The notes under the pieces are model-generated. The model made no database searches and was not told where the DNA came from. It saw nothing but the letters and a program-made list of their open reading frames with translations. From the NCBI GenBank assembly GCA_945901125.1, contig CAMDKD010000001.1, positions 1-64,000 of the forward strand: a DNA stretch of 64,000 bases. Direction: 5' to 3'. Below are positions 37,655 through 46,342 of the stretch, one piece after another. The stretch comes from Bordetella parapertussis (GTDB lineage: Bacteria; Pseudomonadota; Gammaproteobacteria; Burkholderiales; Burkholderiaceae_C). The stretch's first letter is position 1. Every line of letters begins with the position of its first letter. Position numbers and translations under genes: made by a program.

Positions 37655-38938
37655 ATGCCGACCATACTTGCGAATAATGATTCTTTAAAGCTGACGTTGT
37701 GGTTGGGTTTTGCGCTGGTCTTGCTGGTGGCGCCTTGGGTGTTCACCAGCAATTTGTCCATGACCATGTTGTCTCAAATGGGCATAGCCATCATTGCCTG
37801 CCTGTCTTACAACCTGTTGCTGGGGCAGGGCGGCATGCTGAGTTTTGGCCACGCGGTTTACAGCGGCATGGGCAGTTACCTCACCATTCACGCACTTAAC
37901 GCAGTCAGCCAAGGCAACTTGCATTTGCCTGTTACCTTGCTGCCTTTGATCGGCGGCTTGGCTGGTATGGCTTTCGCTGTGTTGCTGGGTTTTGTTACCA
38001 CACGCAAATCTGGTACGGCGTTTTCCATGATCACTTTGGGCATGGCAGAGTTGGTGTTCGCCATGTCTTTGATGTTCTCCGAGTTCTTCGGCGGCGAGGC
38101 CGGGGTGTCCGGCAACCGGGTGGCCGGTGAAGTCTTTCTGGGCATCAACTACGGCCCGCAGCGGCAGGTGTATTACCTGATAGCGGCTTACACCTTTGTC
38201 TGCGTGGCGCTGCTTTACGCGCTGACACAAACCCCTTTGGGCCGTATTTTGAACGCGGTTCGCGACAACCCGGAGCGCGTGGAGTTCATTGGTTACAACA
38301 CCCAGCAAGTGCGTTACCGAGCTTTCATCATTGCCGGCTTTTTTGCAGGCATTGCTGGCGGACTTGGCGCCTTGAATTTCGAAATCGTCACGGCCGAAGT
38401 GGTAGGCCCGGCGCGTTCCGGTGCTTATTTGCTGTTCACTTTTCTTGGCGGGGCCACCTTCTTTTTCGGCCCTATTCTGGGCGGCATTCTCATGGTGCTG
38501 GCTTTTGTGCTGCTCTCCGAATTGACCAAAGCCTGGTTGCTTTATCTGGGCATGATTTTTCTGTTCATGGTGGTGTATGCGCCCGGCGGTTTTGCCGGAC
38601 TCATCATGATGAATGTTCGGGTCATCAAAGTCGGAGCATTTGCACGCTTGCGCCTCACTTATGCAGGGCTTTTTGTTGCTGCGCTGTTGATGCTGGCCGG
38701 GGCAAGTTCCTTGATAGAAATGATTTACCACCTGCAATTGAATGCCGGCACAGGCTCGGTGCTGATTTTTGCAGGCATGGCCCTTGACACCAGCAGTTCT
38801 AGCACCTGGATCAGCGCCGCGCTGGTCTTGCTGTTAGGGCTGTCCTTTTTTGAATGGGTCAGACGGCGTTTTGTCACGGCATGGGAACAAATACAAACCG
38901 AACTGGCGCAGCAGACGGCACGCAAGGAGCTTGCATGA
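37655..38938 (+). CDS. Liv-type ABC transporter permease, LivM family, with C-terminal extension
   Basis: 427-aa membrane protein. Residues about 15-320 form a normal LivM permease (SYNLLLGQGGMLSFGHAVYSG is the family hallmark; RAVRDNPERVEFIGYN-type coupling loop present as NAVRDNPERVEFIGYN). From about residue 325 it continues for roughly 100 residues with two more hydrophobic stretches (LTYAGLFVAALLMLAGA and a helix before FEWVRRRFV), absent from enteric LivM. The role of the extension is unknown. GGGAGA upstream of ATG 37655 is a good ribosome-binding site. The stop overlaps the start of the first ATPase gene. Confidence 0.9.
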   Translation: MPTILANNDSLKLTLWLGFALVLLVAPWVFTSNLSMTMLSQMGIAIIACLSYNLLLGQGGMLSFGHAVYSGMGSYLTIHALNAVSQGNLHLPVTLLPLIGGLAGMAFAVLLGFVTTRKSGTAFSMITLGMAELVFAMSLMFSEFFGGEAGVSGNRVAGEVFLGINYGPQRQVYYLIAAYTFVCVALLYALTQTPLGRILNAVRDNPERVEFIGYNTQQVRYRAFIIAGFFAGIAGGLGALNFEIVTAEVVGPARSGAYLLFTFLGGATFFFGPILGGILMVLAFVLLSELTKAWLLYLGMIFLFMVVYAPGGFAGLIMMNVRVIKVGAFARLRLTYAGLFVAALLMLAGASSLIEMIYHLQLNAGTGSVLIFAGMALDTSSSSTWISAALVLLLGLSFFEWVRRRFVTAWEQIQTELAQQTARKELA

Positions 38939-39699
38939 GCCAAGCTCATTCGCTGGTCCTGACAAATCTGCACAAGCAGTTCGGTAAAACGGAAATCATC
39001 CGTGGCGTTGACCTGGCCGTGAATGCCGGTGAGCGCGTGGCCATCATCGGTCCTAACGGTGCCGGTAAATCCACTTTGTTTAACCTGATCAGCGGACGTT
39101 TTGCCCCTAGCAGCGGTGAAATCCATTTGCACGGGCAACGCATAGACGGATTGAAACCTTTCGAGATCAACCGCCAGGGTTTGTCGCGCAGTTTTCAAAT
39201 CACCAATATTTTTCCTAAGCTCAGCGTGTTTGAAAACCTGCGCTGCTCTGTTTTGTGGAGCCTGGGTCACCGCTACAGTTTCTGGTCGTTTCTCAGTCGT
39301 CTCAAGGACGCGAACGAGTTGGCGAACGAATGGATGCAGCGCATACATTTGGCGCACAAAAGCGAAGTGCTGGCCATGAACCTGACTTATGCCGAACAAC
39401 GGGCGCTGGAAATCGGTATCACCATGGCCGGTGGTGCCGATGTGGTCTTGCTGGACGAACCCACGGCTGGTATGAGCAAAAGTGAAACAGAGCGTTTCAT
39501 CGAGCTGATCAAAACTGTCACCCGCGGCAAAACCTTGCTCACGGTTGAGCACGACATGGGCGTGGTGTTCGGTCTGGCAGACAAAATTGCCGTGCTCGTC
39601 TATGGCGAAATCATTGCCTTTGACACGCCGGATGCAGTTCGCTCCAACCCCCGCGTGCAGGAAGCCTACCTGGGCAGCATGGAAGAACAAGGCCATTGA
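38935..39699 (+). CDS. Liv-type ABC transporter ATPase, LivG family
   Basis: 254 aa. Walker A GPNGAGKST (39-47), signature-like LTYAEQRALEIG (the LivG-type form of the C motif), Walker B VVLLDEPTAGM, and switch His in LTVEHDM. Powers import with LivF as a heterodimer. ATG 38935 is preferred because AAGGAG lies just upstream and the protein begins MSQAHSLVLTNLHKQFG; an open stretch 27 codons upstream lies within the permease gene. It overlaps the permease stop by four bases and is followed two bases later by livF. All catalytic residues are intact, in contrast to its partner. Confidence 0.93.
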   Translation: MSQAHSLVLTNLHKQFGKTEIIRGVDLAVNAGERVAIIGPNGAGKSTLFNLISGRFAPSSGEIHLHGQRIDGLKPFEINRQGLSRSFQITNIFPKLSVFENLRCSVLWSLGHRYSFWSFLSRLKDANELANEWMQRIHLAHKSEVLAMNLTYAEQRALEIGITMAGGADVVLLDEPTAGMSKSETERFIELIKTVTRGKTLLTVEHDMGVVFGLADKIAVLVYGEIIAFDTPDAVRSNPRVQEAYLGSMEEQGH

Positions 39700-39701
39700 C
39701 C

Positions 39702-40397
39702 ATGTTGCAAATTGATCAACTCCACGCGTATTACGGCAAAAGCCATGTGTTGCAAGGCGTGAGTTTTGCCGTCGGGCAAGGCGAAATTGTGGCTTTGCTG
39801 GGGCGCAACGGTTCCGGGCGCTCAACCACCGCCAAAGCCATCATGGGTCTGGTGGAGTGTGAAGGAGGCATGAGTTTCAAAGGCCAAAGCCTGATCAAAC
39901 GCAAGCCCTTTGATATTGCCCACATGGGCCTGGGCTATGTGCCGGAAAACCGGGATATTTTTCCAAAGCTGACGGTGCATCAAAATCTGTTGCTGGGCTT
40001 GAAAGGCGACAAGCCCGCAGGTCGCTGGGATTTTGAGGACATGTACCAGTTGTTCCCGCGATTGCGCGAACGCCAGCACACCGAAGCCGGTGTGCTCTCA
40101 GGCGGTGAACAGCAAATGCTGACTTTGTGCCGCACGCTCATGGGCGACCCTGAACTCATCATCATTGACGAGCCCACGGAAGGTCTGGCGCCCAAGATTG
40201 TCGAACTCGTCGGTCAGTTTCTGCGCGAACTGCGAAATCGCGGCGTGTCGGTGCTGCTGATTGAACAAAAGCTGACCATTGCCATGCAAATCTCCGACCG
40301 GGCGCTGGTCATGGGTCACGGCAATATTGTGTTTGAAGGCACCCCGGCGCAGCTCAGAGAAGACGTGGGTGTGCGAAAAGAATGGCTGGAAGTTTGA
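39702..40397 (+). CDS. Liv-type ABC transporter ATPase, LivF family, Walker A Lys replaced by Arg
   Basis: 231 aa. It has signature LSGGEQQML, Walker B IIIDEPTEGLAP and VLLIEQKL, and the LivF hallmark GLGYVPENRDIFPKLTV. The Walker A reads GRNGSGRST: the invariant lysine is Arg40 (codon CGC, 39819-39821). This substitution usually cripples ATP hydrolysis, so hydrolysis may depend on LivG. I recall LivF proteins of some Comamonadaceae with the same GRST form, which would make it a lineage trait rather than an error. ATG 39702 is chosen over a TTG six bases upstream. Last gene of the liv unit. Confidence 0.9.
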   Translation: MLQIDQLHAYYGKSHVLQGVSFAVGQGEIVALLGRNGSGRSTTAKAIMGLVECEGGMSFKGQSLIKRKPFDIAHMGLGYVPENRDIFPKLTVHQNLLLGLKGDKPAGRWDFEDMYQLFPRLRERQHTEAGVLSGGEQQMLTLCRTLMGDPELIIIDEPTEGLAPKIVELVGQFLRELRNRGVSVLLIEQKLTIAMQISDRALVMGHGNIVFEGTPAQLREDVGVRKEWLEV

Positions 40398-40419
40398 GCC
40401 TAAACGCTTAGCTTGCGTC

Positions 40420-40449
40420 TACAATCGTTTAAAAAAGAACGACCGTTCT
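40420..40449 (+). promoter_or_regulatory. Promoter -10 and TetR-like operator before the beta-oxidation genes
   Basis: TACAAT at 40420-40425 is a good -10; no clear -35 is seen. Immediately downstream, 40436-40449 reads AGAACGACCGTTCT, a perfect 6-bp inverted repeat with a 2-bp centre, about where transcription would begin. Such AACG-n2-CGTT sites are typical of TetR-family regulators of fatty-acid or acyl-CoA genes, which would repress by blocking initiation. The family assignment is inference. Confidence 0.45.
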
Positions 40450-40482
40450 ATTTTTATATTTTGTTTTCATGAAGGAACACCC

Positions 40483-42585
40483 ATGAGTGCTGATTACGCT
40501 GTCCACGGCGATGTCGCTGTGATCACTTTGAACAACCCGCCGGTCAACGGTTTGGGATTGTCAACCCGTCAAGCCATTGTTCAAGGTTTGAGCCAGGCGC
40601 AGGCGGATGAGGCGGTGACATCGATTGTGATCACCGGCGCGGGCAAGGCTTTCTCCGGCGGTGCGGACATCAAAGAATTCGGCACGCCCAAGGCCACCCA
40701 GGAACCGCATTTGCTCAGCGTGATCAACGCGATTGAAAACTCAGGCAAACCCGTGGTCGCAGCGATTCATTCTGTGGCCATGGGCGGCGGACTCGAACTC
40801 GCCCTGGGTTGCCATTACCGCGTCTGCGCACCTGGCGCTGATATCGCCTTGCCTGAGGTCAAGCTTGGTTTGATTCCAGGTGCCGGTGGCACCCAGCGTT
40901 TGCCGCGCGTGATCGGCGTGGAAGCCGCGCTCAATATGATCGTTAGCGGCGAACCGGTGAAAAGCGAGATGCTGGCCAAACTGCCGGGCCAGACATTGTT
41001 TGATTTGATGACTGCGTCCAAAGACAGTTTGCTGCAAGAAGCGGTTTCTTTTGCCCAATCCGTGGCTGGCAAGTCACCGCTGCCGCTGATTCGCAACCTG
41101 CCGTGCAAGCACCCGAATGCAGACGCTTTCTTCAAATTCAGTTTGAACATGGTCAACGGCATGACCAAAGGCAAATACCCTGCGCCGTTGAAATGCGTTG
41201 AGGCTGTGCAAAACGCTGTCAAGATGAAATTCGAGCAAGGCATGACAGCCGAACGCGAAATCTTCACCAACCTGATGTGGACGCCCGAGTGCCGCGCTCT
41301 TCGCCATATGTTTGTCGCGCAACGCGCAGCCTCCAAGATTGACGACGTGCCTTCTGACACGCCGCAACGCGAAATCAAGTCGGTGGCAGTCATTGGTGCC
41401 GGCACCATGGGCGGCGGTATCACCATGAATTTTCTGAACGCCGGTATCCCGGTGAAGATGCTGGAGATGAAGCAAGAAGCGTTGGACAAAGGCGTAGGCG
41501 TATTGCGCGGCAACTACGAAGCGCAAGTCAAAAAAGGCAAGTTGAAAGAAGACAAGTTCAAAGAGCGCATGGCTTTGCTCAGCACCACCTTGGAATACGA
41601 AGAATTGAAAGACGCAGACCTGGTCATAGAAGCTGTGTTTGAAGAGATTGGCGTGAAAGAGCAAGTCTTCAAAAAGCTGGATGAAGTGATGAAACCCGGT
41701 TCCATACTCGCTTCCAACACCTCCACGCTGGACGTGAACGCGATTGCCCATTTCACACAGCGCCCGCAGGACGTGGTCGGTTTGCATTTCTTCAGTCCCG
41801 CCAATGTGATGAAACTGCTGGAAGTCGTGCGCGGTGCTGACACGGCCAAAGACGTGATGGCGACTGTCATGTCAGTTGCCAAAAAAATCAAAAAGACAGC
41901 GGTGGTCTCCGGTGTTTGCGATGGCTTCATCGGCAACCGCATGATCGAGCAGTACAGCCGCCAGGCCGGGTTCCTCATCGAAGAAGGTTGCACCCCGCAA
42001 CAGGTCGACAAAGCCATAGAGAAATTCGGTTTTGCCATGGGCCCGTTCCGCATGGGTGACCTGGCAGGTAACGACATAGGCTGGGCGATACGCAAACGCC
42101 GATACCTTGAAAAGCCTGACATGAAATACAGCAAAACCGCTGATTTGCTTTGCGAAATGGGCCGCTTCGGCCAAAAAGCAGGCAAGGGCTGGTACGACTA
42201 CCTGCCGGGTAAACGCGATGCGATAGCCTGCAAGGAAGTCGAAGACATGGTGACCGCGCACCGTCAGACGCTTGGCATCACCGCACGCAAAATCAGCGAC
42301 GACGAAATCGTGCAACGCCTGGTGTTTTCGCTGGTGAATGAAGCAGCGCATTTGCTAGAAGAAGGCATTGCCGCACGCGCCAGCGACATAGACATTGTTT
42401 ACGTCACCGGTTACGGCTTCCCGGTTTACCGTGGCGGCCCCATGATGTACGCCGATCAATTCGGCTTGTTCAACATGGTGCAAGCCATGAACCGATTTGC
42501 ACGCAACCCGCACGACGACGCATCATTCTGGCAACCGGCACCGCTGCTGGCCCGTTTGGTCGCCGAAGGTAAAAATTTCAACTAA
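40483..42585 (+). CDS. Enoyl-CoA hydratase/3-hydroxyacyl-CoA dehydrogenase fusion (FadB/FadJ-like)
   Basis: 700-aa bifunctional beta-oxidation enzyme. An N-terminal crotonase domain (about 1-190) has the oxyanion loops SGGADIKEF and AMGGGLELALG, with active-site Glu in LPEVKLGLIPGAGG. A linker leads to a Rossmann domain with VIGAGTMGGGI (about 300-310), then two C-terminal 3HCDH helical domains, including the catalytic His in VGLHFFSPANVMKLLEVV. It performs hydration and NAD-dependent oxidation of enoyl-CoA. ATG 40483 with GAAGGAAC upstream is chosen; the open frame extends 68 codons further, but without family sequence. Thiolase follows by nine bases. Confidence 0.92.
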   Translation: MSADYAVHGDVAVITLNNPPVNGLGLSTRQAIVQGLSQAQADEAVTSIVITGAGKAFSGGADIKEFGTPKATQEPHLLSVINAIENSGKPVVAAIHSVAMGGGLELALGCHYRVCAPGADIALPEVKLGLIPGAGGTQRLPRVIGVEAALNMIVSGEPVKSEMLAKLPGQTLFDLMTASKDSLLQEAVSFAQSVAGKSPLPLIRNLPCKHPNADAFFKFSLNMVNGMTKGKYPAPLKCVEAVQNAVKMKFEQGMTAEREIFTNLMWTPECRALRHMFVAQRAASKIDDVPSDTPQREIKSVAVIGAGTMGGGITMNFLNAGIPVKMLEMKQEALDKGVGVLRGNYEAQVKKGKLKEDKFKERMALLSTTLEYEELKDADLVIEAVFEEIGVKEQVFKKLDEVMKPGSILASNTSTLDVNAIAHFTQRPQDVVGLHFFSPANVMKLLEVVRGADTAKDVMATVMSVAKKIKKTAVVSGVCDGFIGNRMIEQYSRQAGFLIEEGCTPQQVDKAIEKFGFAMGPFRMGDLAGNDIGWAIRKRRYLEKPDMKYSKTADLLCEMGRFGQKAGKGWYDYLPGKRDAIACKEVEDMVTAHRQTLGITARKISDDEIVQRLVFSLVNEAAHLLEEGIAARASDIDIVYVTGYGFPVYRGGPMMYADQFGLFNMVQAMNRFARNPHDDASFWQPAPLLARLVAEGKNFN

Positions 42586-42594
42586 GGACACACC

Positions 42595-43770
42595 ATGACA
42601 AACGCCGTCATTGTTTCAACTGCACGCACGCCGCTGGCTAAAAGCTGGAGAGGCGCATTCAACATGACCCATGGCGCCACACTCGGCGGCCACGCGGTCA
42701 AGCACGCGATTGCGCGCGCCGGTATTGACGCCGCCGAAGTCGAGGACGTCATCATCGGTTGCGCCAATCCCGAGGGTGCGACCGGCGCCAACATCGCGCG
42801 CCAGATCGCGCTGATGGCTGATTGCCCGATCACGGTCAGCGGCTTGACGGTCAATCGCTTTTGCTCCTCCGGTTTGCAAACCATTGCCTTGGCTTCACAA
42901 CGCGTGATTGCCGGTGAAGGCGATGTGTTTGTGGCAGGTGGCGTGGAAAGCATTTCGTGTGTGCAACAGGAAATGAACCAGCACATGCTGTCGGATCCGG
43001 CGTTGATGAAGAAAAAGCCGGAGATTTACTGGAACATGTTGCAAACTGCCGAGCAAGTCGCCAAGCGCTACAACATCAGCCGGGATCGCATGGACGAATA
43101 CGGAGCCGCCAGCCAGCAAAAAGCCTGTGCCGCGCAGGCCGCTGGTAAATTCAGCGATGAAATTGCAGCCATCACCGTGCAAGCCGGTGTGATCGACAAA
43201 ATCATGGGCATGATAACCAAAGAGGTCACCGTCAGCGTTGACGAAGGCTTGCGCGAAGGCACCACAGTCGAGAGCATTGCCGGCATCAAACCAGCGGTGC
43301 CCGGTGGCGTGATCGCAGCCGGTAACGCATCTCAGTTTTCCGACGGTGCAGGCGCTTGTGTGGTGACCAGCGAAGAATACGCAGCCAGACACAATCTCAA
43401 ACCCATAGGCCGTTTCCTGGGCTTTGCCGTCGCTGGTTGCGAACCGGATGAAATGGGCATAGGCCCGGTCTACGCCATCCCTAAAGTGTTAAAGCGCCTG
43501 GGATTGACAGTTGCCGACATCGATTTGTGGGAATTGAACGAAGCTTTTGCAGTGCAAGTGCTGTACTGCCGCGATAAGCTCGGTATTGCGCCCGAATTGC
43601 TGAATGTGAACGGCGGCGCGATTGCCGTTGGCCACCCTTACGGCGTCAGCGGTCAACGCCTGACCGGACATGCTTTGATTGAAGGCAAGCGCCGGGGAGC
43701 CAAACGCGTGTGCGTCACCATGTGTATCGGTGGCGGCATGGGCGCGGCCGGTGTGTTTGAAGTGCTTTAA
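42595..43770 (+). CDS. Acetyl-CoA acyltransferase (3-ketoacyl-CoA thiolase)
   Basis: 391-aa thiolase that cleaves 3-ketoacyl-CoA to acetyl-CoA and a shortened acyl-CoA. Nucleophilic Cys90 lies in NRFCSSGLQ, His347 in AVGHPYGVSGQR, and the proton-transfer Cys377 in VTMCIGGGMGAAG. The usual GHPIGASG is here GHPYGVSG, a mild variation near the active site that might fit a bulky substrate. AAGGACACACC upstream of ATG 42595 is the ribosome-binding site. It forms a two-gene unit with the hydratase/dehydrogenase fusion and ends before a clear bidirectional terminator. Confidence 0.93.
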   Translation: MTNAVIVSTARTPLAKSWRGAFNMTHGATLGGHAVKHAIARAGIDAAEVEDVIIGCANPEGATGANIARQIALMADCPITVSGLTVNRFCSSGLQTIALASQRVIAGEGDVFVAGGVESISCVQQEMNQHMLSDPALMKKKPEIYWNMLQTAEQVAKRYNISRDRMDEYGAASQQKACAAQAAGKFSDEIAAITVQAGVIDKIMGMITKEVTVSVDEGLREGTTVESIAGIKPAVPGGVIAAGNASQFSDGAGACVVTSEEYAARHNLKPIGRFLGFAVAGCEPDEMGIGPVYAIPKVLKRLGLTVADIDLWELNEAFAVQVLYCRDKLGIAPELLNVNGGAIAVGHPYGVSGQRLTGHALIEGKRRGAKRVCVTMCIGGGMGAAGVFEVL

Positions 43771-43814
43771 AACAAACGCAGTTTGGTTCATTGATCAAAC
43801 CGCTTTTTAACTAC

Positions 43815-43841
43815 AAAAAAACCGGCATTGCCGGTTTTTTT
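43815..43841. terminator. Bidirectional intrinsic terminator between thiolase and flavin monooxygenase genes
   Basis: The stem ACCGGC (43821-43826) with GCCGGT (43830-43835) has a 3-base loop; A and T runs flank it and can extend the pairing. The T run on the plus side and A run on the minus side allow termination of the thiolase unit (plus) and of the monooxygenase unit (minus). Confidence 0.9.
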
Positions 43842-43844
43842 GTT

Positions 43845-45329
43845 TCAGGCTTTGTAACGCGCCAGCATTTCGCGGGTCACGTAGCGGTAATCCCCCGGGT
43901 TGGTCGGCAGCAGCCATTGCTTGAACCGGGTCAGTGCATCCATGGGCAGCTTCATGTCTATGAGCAGTTCATCAATATGGTGAAGCGAAAACGGAATGAT
44001 GTTGGTGCCCTTGGAATGTTTGCCTGCGGTGCGCTCGTACATCCAGGCCAGTCTGTCGGTGATGGTTTGGTTTTGCACTTGTTCTGAAGGAAGTTTCAAA
44101 CCGCCGCTGATGGTGTCAATCAGCCACAGTGCGCCTATTTCACAATTGAGCTGGCTGAAGAAGGACGAGTTGTAACCGTTGAAAGCCAGGCGCGGCACAG
44201 CCACTGGCGTCATAGAGCGGTACAGACGGAAATTGCCTTCGCTGTCGGTGATGCGACTCATCAGGGCAGACGATAAAAACGGCACTGTTTGTTGCCAGCC
44301 GGTGCCGCAAACGACAACGTCGGCAGCCACTTTTTCACCGGTGGCGAGTTCGGCAAAACGCCCGTCAGCGCCTGCGGACAAACGCGTGATTTGCGTGTTT
44401 TTGTTCACTGTGATTTTTTTTGCCGCCACACTCTCGAAAAATCCATCCGTCACCAAACTGACCGTGCTGCGCGCAATCGTTTCAAACGGCTGATCGGGCA
44501 ATAAATCGAGTTGTCTGAGTTTGCACTGCGTGGTGACCACCCATTGCACTTGCGAAATCATGGAATTGCGCATGGGTTTACCGACGCCGTGCAGGAATTT
44601 TTCAAAACCGCTGAGCGTGATGTACTTGAACAAACCTTCGCCCATGCGTGTCAGCAAAAGGTATTTGTAGTTCAGCACATTCATCAGCATTTTGGGCACT
44701 TTCCAGATCAGTTGCCTGACCACCACCCGGGTAGATGCCGCTTTTTCGCAGACCGCCTGCGCCACGTCGCAAGATGATTTGCCGTAGCCGACCACCAGCA
44801 CGTGTTTGTTGTTGACTGAACTTAAATCGGTCAATTGGCTGGTGTGACAAATGCGACCACCGGCGGCCAGAAACTCATCTTCACCTTGGTAATGAGGCAC
44901 CGCAGGCTGCGAAAAAATGCCGTTGCAGACCACCAGGTAATCAAACTGATGCGTCTGCTCCTGGCCGTTGCTGCGGGTTTTGACCTGCCAGATCAGTTGT
45001 TGTTCATCGAGTTGCGCGTCAAGCACCTCGGTATTAAGTTGAATGGACTCGTCCAGCTTGAAATGGCTGGCATAACTGGCCAGGTAGCGCTGTACCTGTT
45101 CGCCGCTTGGCCACTCGGGGTAGTCTGCGGGGTAGGGGTAATCTGACAAAGCATAGGTGTCACGCACATTCTGTGTGGTCAGCCCCGGGTAACGTCTGGA
45201 CGCGCTCCAGACGCCGCCTACATCTGCCTCTTTTTCAAACACGCTGACCTGATGGCCAAAAGACTGGAATACCTTGGCGGTACTCAAACCTGCAAAACCT
45301 GCTCCGATGATGGCGACTTTCATGTGCAT
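43845..45329 (-). CDS. FAD-dependent monooxygenase (FMO/Baeyer-Villiger-like oxidoreductase)
   Basis: 494 aa. FAD-binding GAGFAG at 9-14, a second Rossmann motif VVGYGKSSCDVA for NADPH, and the FAD-side ATG-like motif VVVCGTGWQQT near residue 350. The motif between them (FLAAGGRICHTSQL) is FMO/BVMO-like but departs from the strict FxGxxxHxxxW fingerprint, so true Baeyer-Villiger activity is uncertain. Such enzymes insert or transfer oxygen on ketones, amines or sulfur compounds. The ATG at 45329 or the one six bases later (45323) could start the protein; the upstream gene supplies GGAG. It forms a minus-strand pair with the SDR gene upstream (adjacent, no gap). Confidence 0.82.
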   Translation of the reverse strand: MHMKVAIIGAGFAGLSTAKVFQSFGHQVSVFEKEADVGGVWSASRRYPGLTTQNVRDTYALSDYPYPADYPEWPSGEQVQRYLASYASHFKLDESIQLNTEVLDAQLDEQQLIWQVKTRSNGQEQTHQFDYLVVCNGIFSQPAVPHYQGEDEFLAAGGRICHTSQLTDLSSVNNKHVLVVGYGKSSCDVAQAVCEKAASTRVVVRQLIWKVPKMLMNVLNYKYLLLTRMGEGLFKYITLSGFEKFLHGVGKPMRNSMISQVQWVVTTQCKLRQLDLLPDQPFETIARSTVSLVTDGFFESVAAKKITVNKNTQITRLSAGADGRFAELATGEKVAADVVVCGTGWQQTVPFLSSALMSRITDSEGNFRLYRSMTPVAVPRLAFNGYNSSFFSQLNCEIGALWLIDTISGGLKLPSEQVQNQTITDRLAWMYERTAGKHSKGTNIIPFSLHHIDELLIDMKLPMDALTRFKQWLLPTNPGDYRYVTREMLARYKA

Positions 45330-46121
45330 TTACTCCATTAATTTGGGAATGGCAGGAACATAAGATTCCGGACCCATGGCGCTGTAACCGCCGTCCACAG
45401 CGTAATCGGCACCGGTGACGAAACTGGCGTGGTCGGAACACAAAAACAAAACCACTTGGGCCACCTCATCCGGGTCACCGACGCGGCGGGTCAAGTGAAA
45501 CGGCGCAGCGACCGCATCCGTCTTGGTGCGGTTGCCTTCAGTCAACTGGTCCATGATGGCAGACCAGGTCCAGCCCGGCGACACGCTGTTGACGCGTATG
45601 TTGTCCGGTGCCAGGTCCATGGCCATGTTGCGGGTCAACTGCACAAGCGCGGCCTTGCCAGTGGGGTAAAGCCATCGACCGGTTTGCGCCACTTTGGACG
45701 AGATGCTAGTGAAATTCACCACGGCACCGCCACCGGCGGCTTTCAAATGCGGCAGGGCGGTTTTCAATAGCATGGCAGCGCTGGCCACATTCACGTTGAG
45801 CGAGGTCATCCAATCGGCGCGCGAGGCGTTCAAGCCGTCGTCTACATAACTGCAAGCCAGGTTCACCAGGATATTCAAGCCGCCGAAGCGTTTCGCGGTT
45901 TCATCTACGCAGGTCTGCAACTGGGCGTCATCCGTGATGTCGGTGGCGCTGAACCACACGCCTGCACCGCAGGAATCGGCCAAAGCTTGTCCGCGCTCGC
46001 GGTCAATATCGGCGATGGTGACTTTGACACCTTCCGATTGCAACGCTTTGACAACAGCCGCACCGATCAAGGTCGCGCCGCCTGTGACAATGGCTGTTTT
46101 GCCTGCCAAGCCTTTGAACAT
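45330..46121 (-). CDS. Short-chain dehydrogenase/reductase (atypical cofactor motifs)
   Basis: 263-aa classical-length SDR. The cofactor motif is TGGATLIG (usual TGxxxGxG altered). The structural NNAG motif is replaced by NLACSY. The catalytic Ser/Tyr/Lys are present in TSISSKVAQTGRWLYPTGKAAL (YPTGK). An SPGWTW segment follows, and the C-terminus is DYAVDGGYSAMGPE. It probably oxidises a secondary alcohol or reduces a ketone with NAD(P); the substrate is unknown. AAAGGAT precedes ATG 46121. It is transcribed with the monooxygenase, which suggests a joint alcohol-to-ketone-to-oxygenated-product route. Confidence 0.85.
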   Translation of the reverse strand: MFKGLAGKTAIVTGGATLIGAAVVKALQSEGVKVTIADIDRERGQALADSCGAGVWFSATDITDDAQLQTCVDETAKRFGGLNILVNLACSYVDDGLNASRADWMTSLNVNVASAAMLLKTALPHLKAAGGGAVVNFTSISSKVAQTGRWLYPTGKAALVQLTRNMAMDLAPDNIRVNSVSPGWTWSAIMDQLTEGNRTKTDAVAAPFHLTRRVGDPDEVAQVVLFLCSDHASFVTGADYAVDGGYSAMGPESYVPAIPKLME

Positions 46122-46167
46122 GGTTTATCCTTTTGAGAAAAATAAAAAGAGTTGCTATTTCCTCAAA

Positions 46168-46188
46168 ACCAGTGAAAAAACGACTGGT
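46168..46188. promoter_or_regulatory. Inverted repeat, possible operator in a divergent promoter region
   Basis: ACCAGT (46168-46173) and ACTGGT (46183-46188) are perfect complements separated by nine bases. They lie in the 221-base spacer (46122-46342) between the SDR (minus) and acyl-CoA dehydrogenase (plus) genes. The position suits a regulator acting on both. I see no other gene or convincing promoter consensus in this spacer. Confidence 0.35.
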
Positions 46189-46342
46189 AATTGAGCAATA
46201 TTGGCATATTAGGTCGTTTAAACAGTGCGGGCCGTCATGACTTACCCTTCTTTCGAAAGCCAGCAGCGCTGGTCGACACTGTCATCCATGTGCCAGCATC
46301 AGGACTTAAACGCAGTTACATTGGCTTTTTAAGCATTTACCC

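Noticed and set aside
37685..38737. 350-codon open frame on the minus strand
   Set aside because: It is antisense to the LivM permease; the sequence is His/Gln-rich, typical for the complement of a membrane protein gene.
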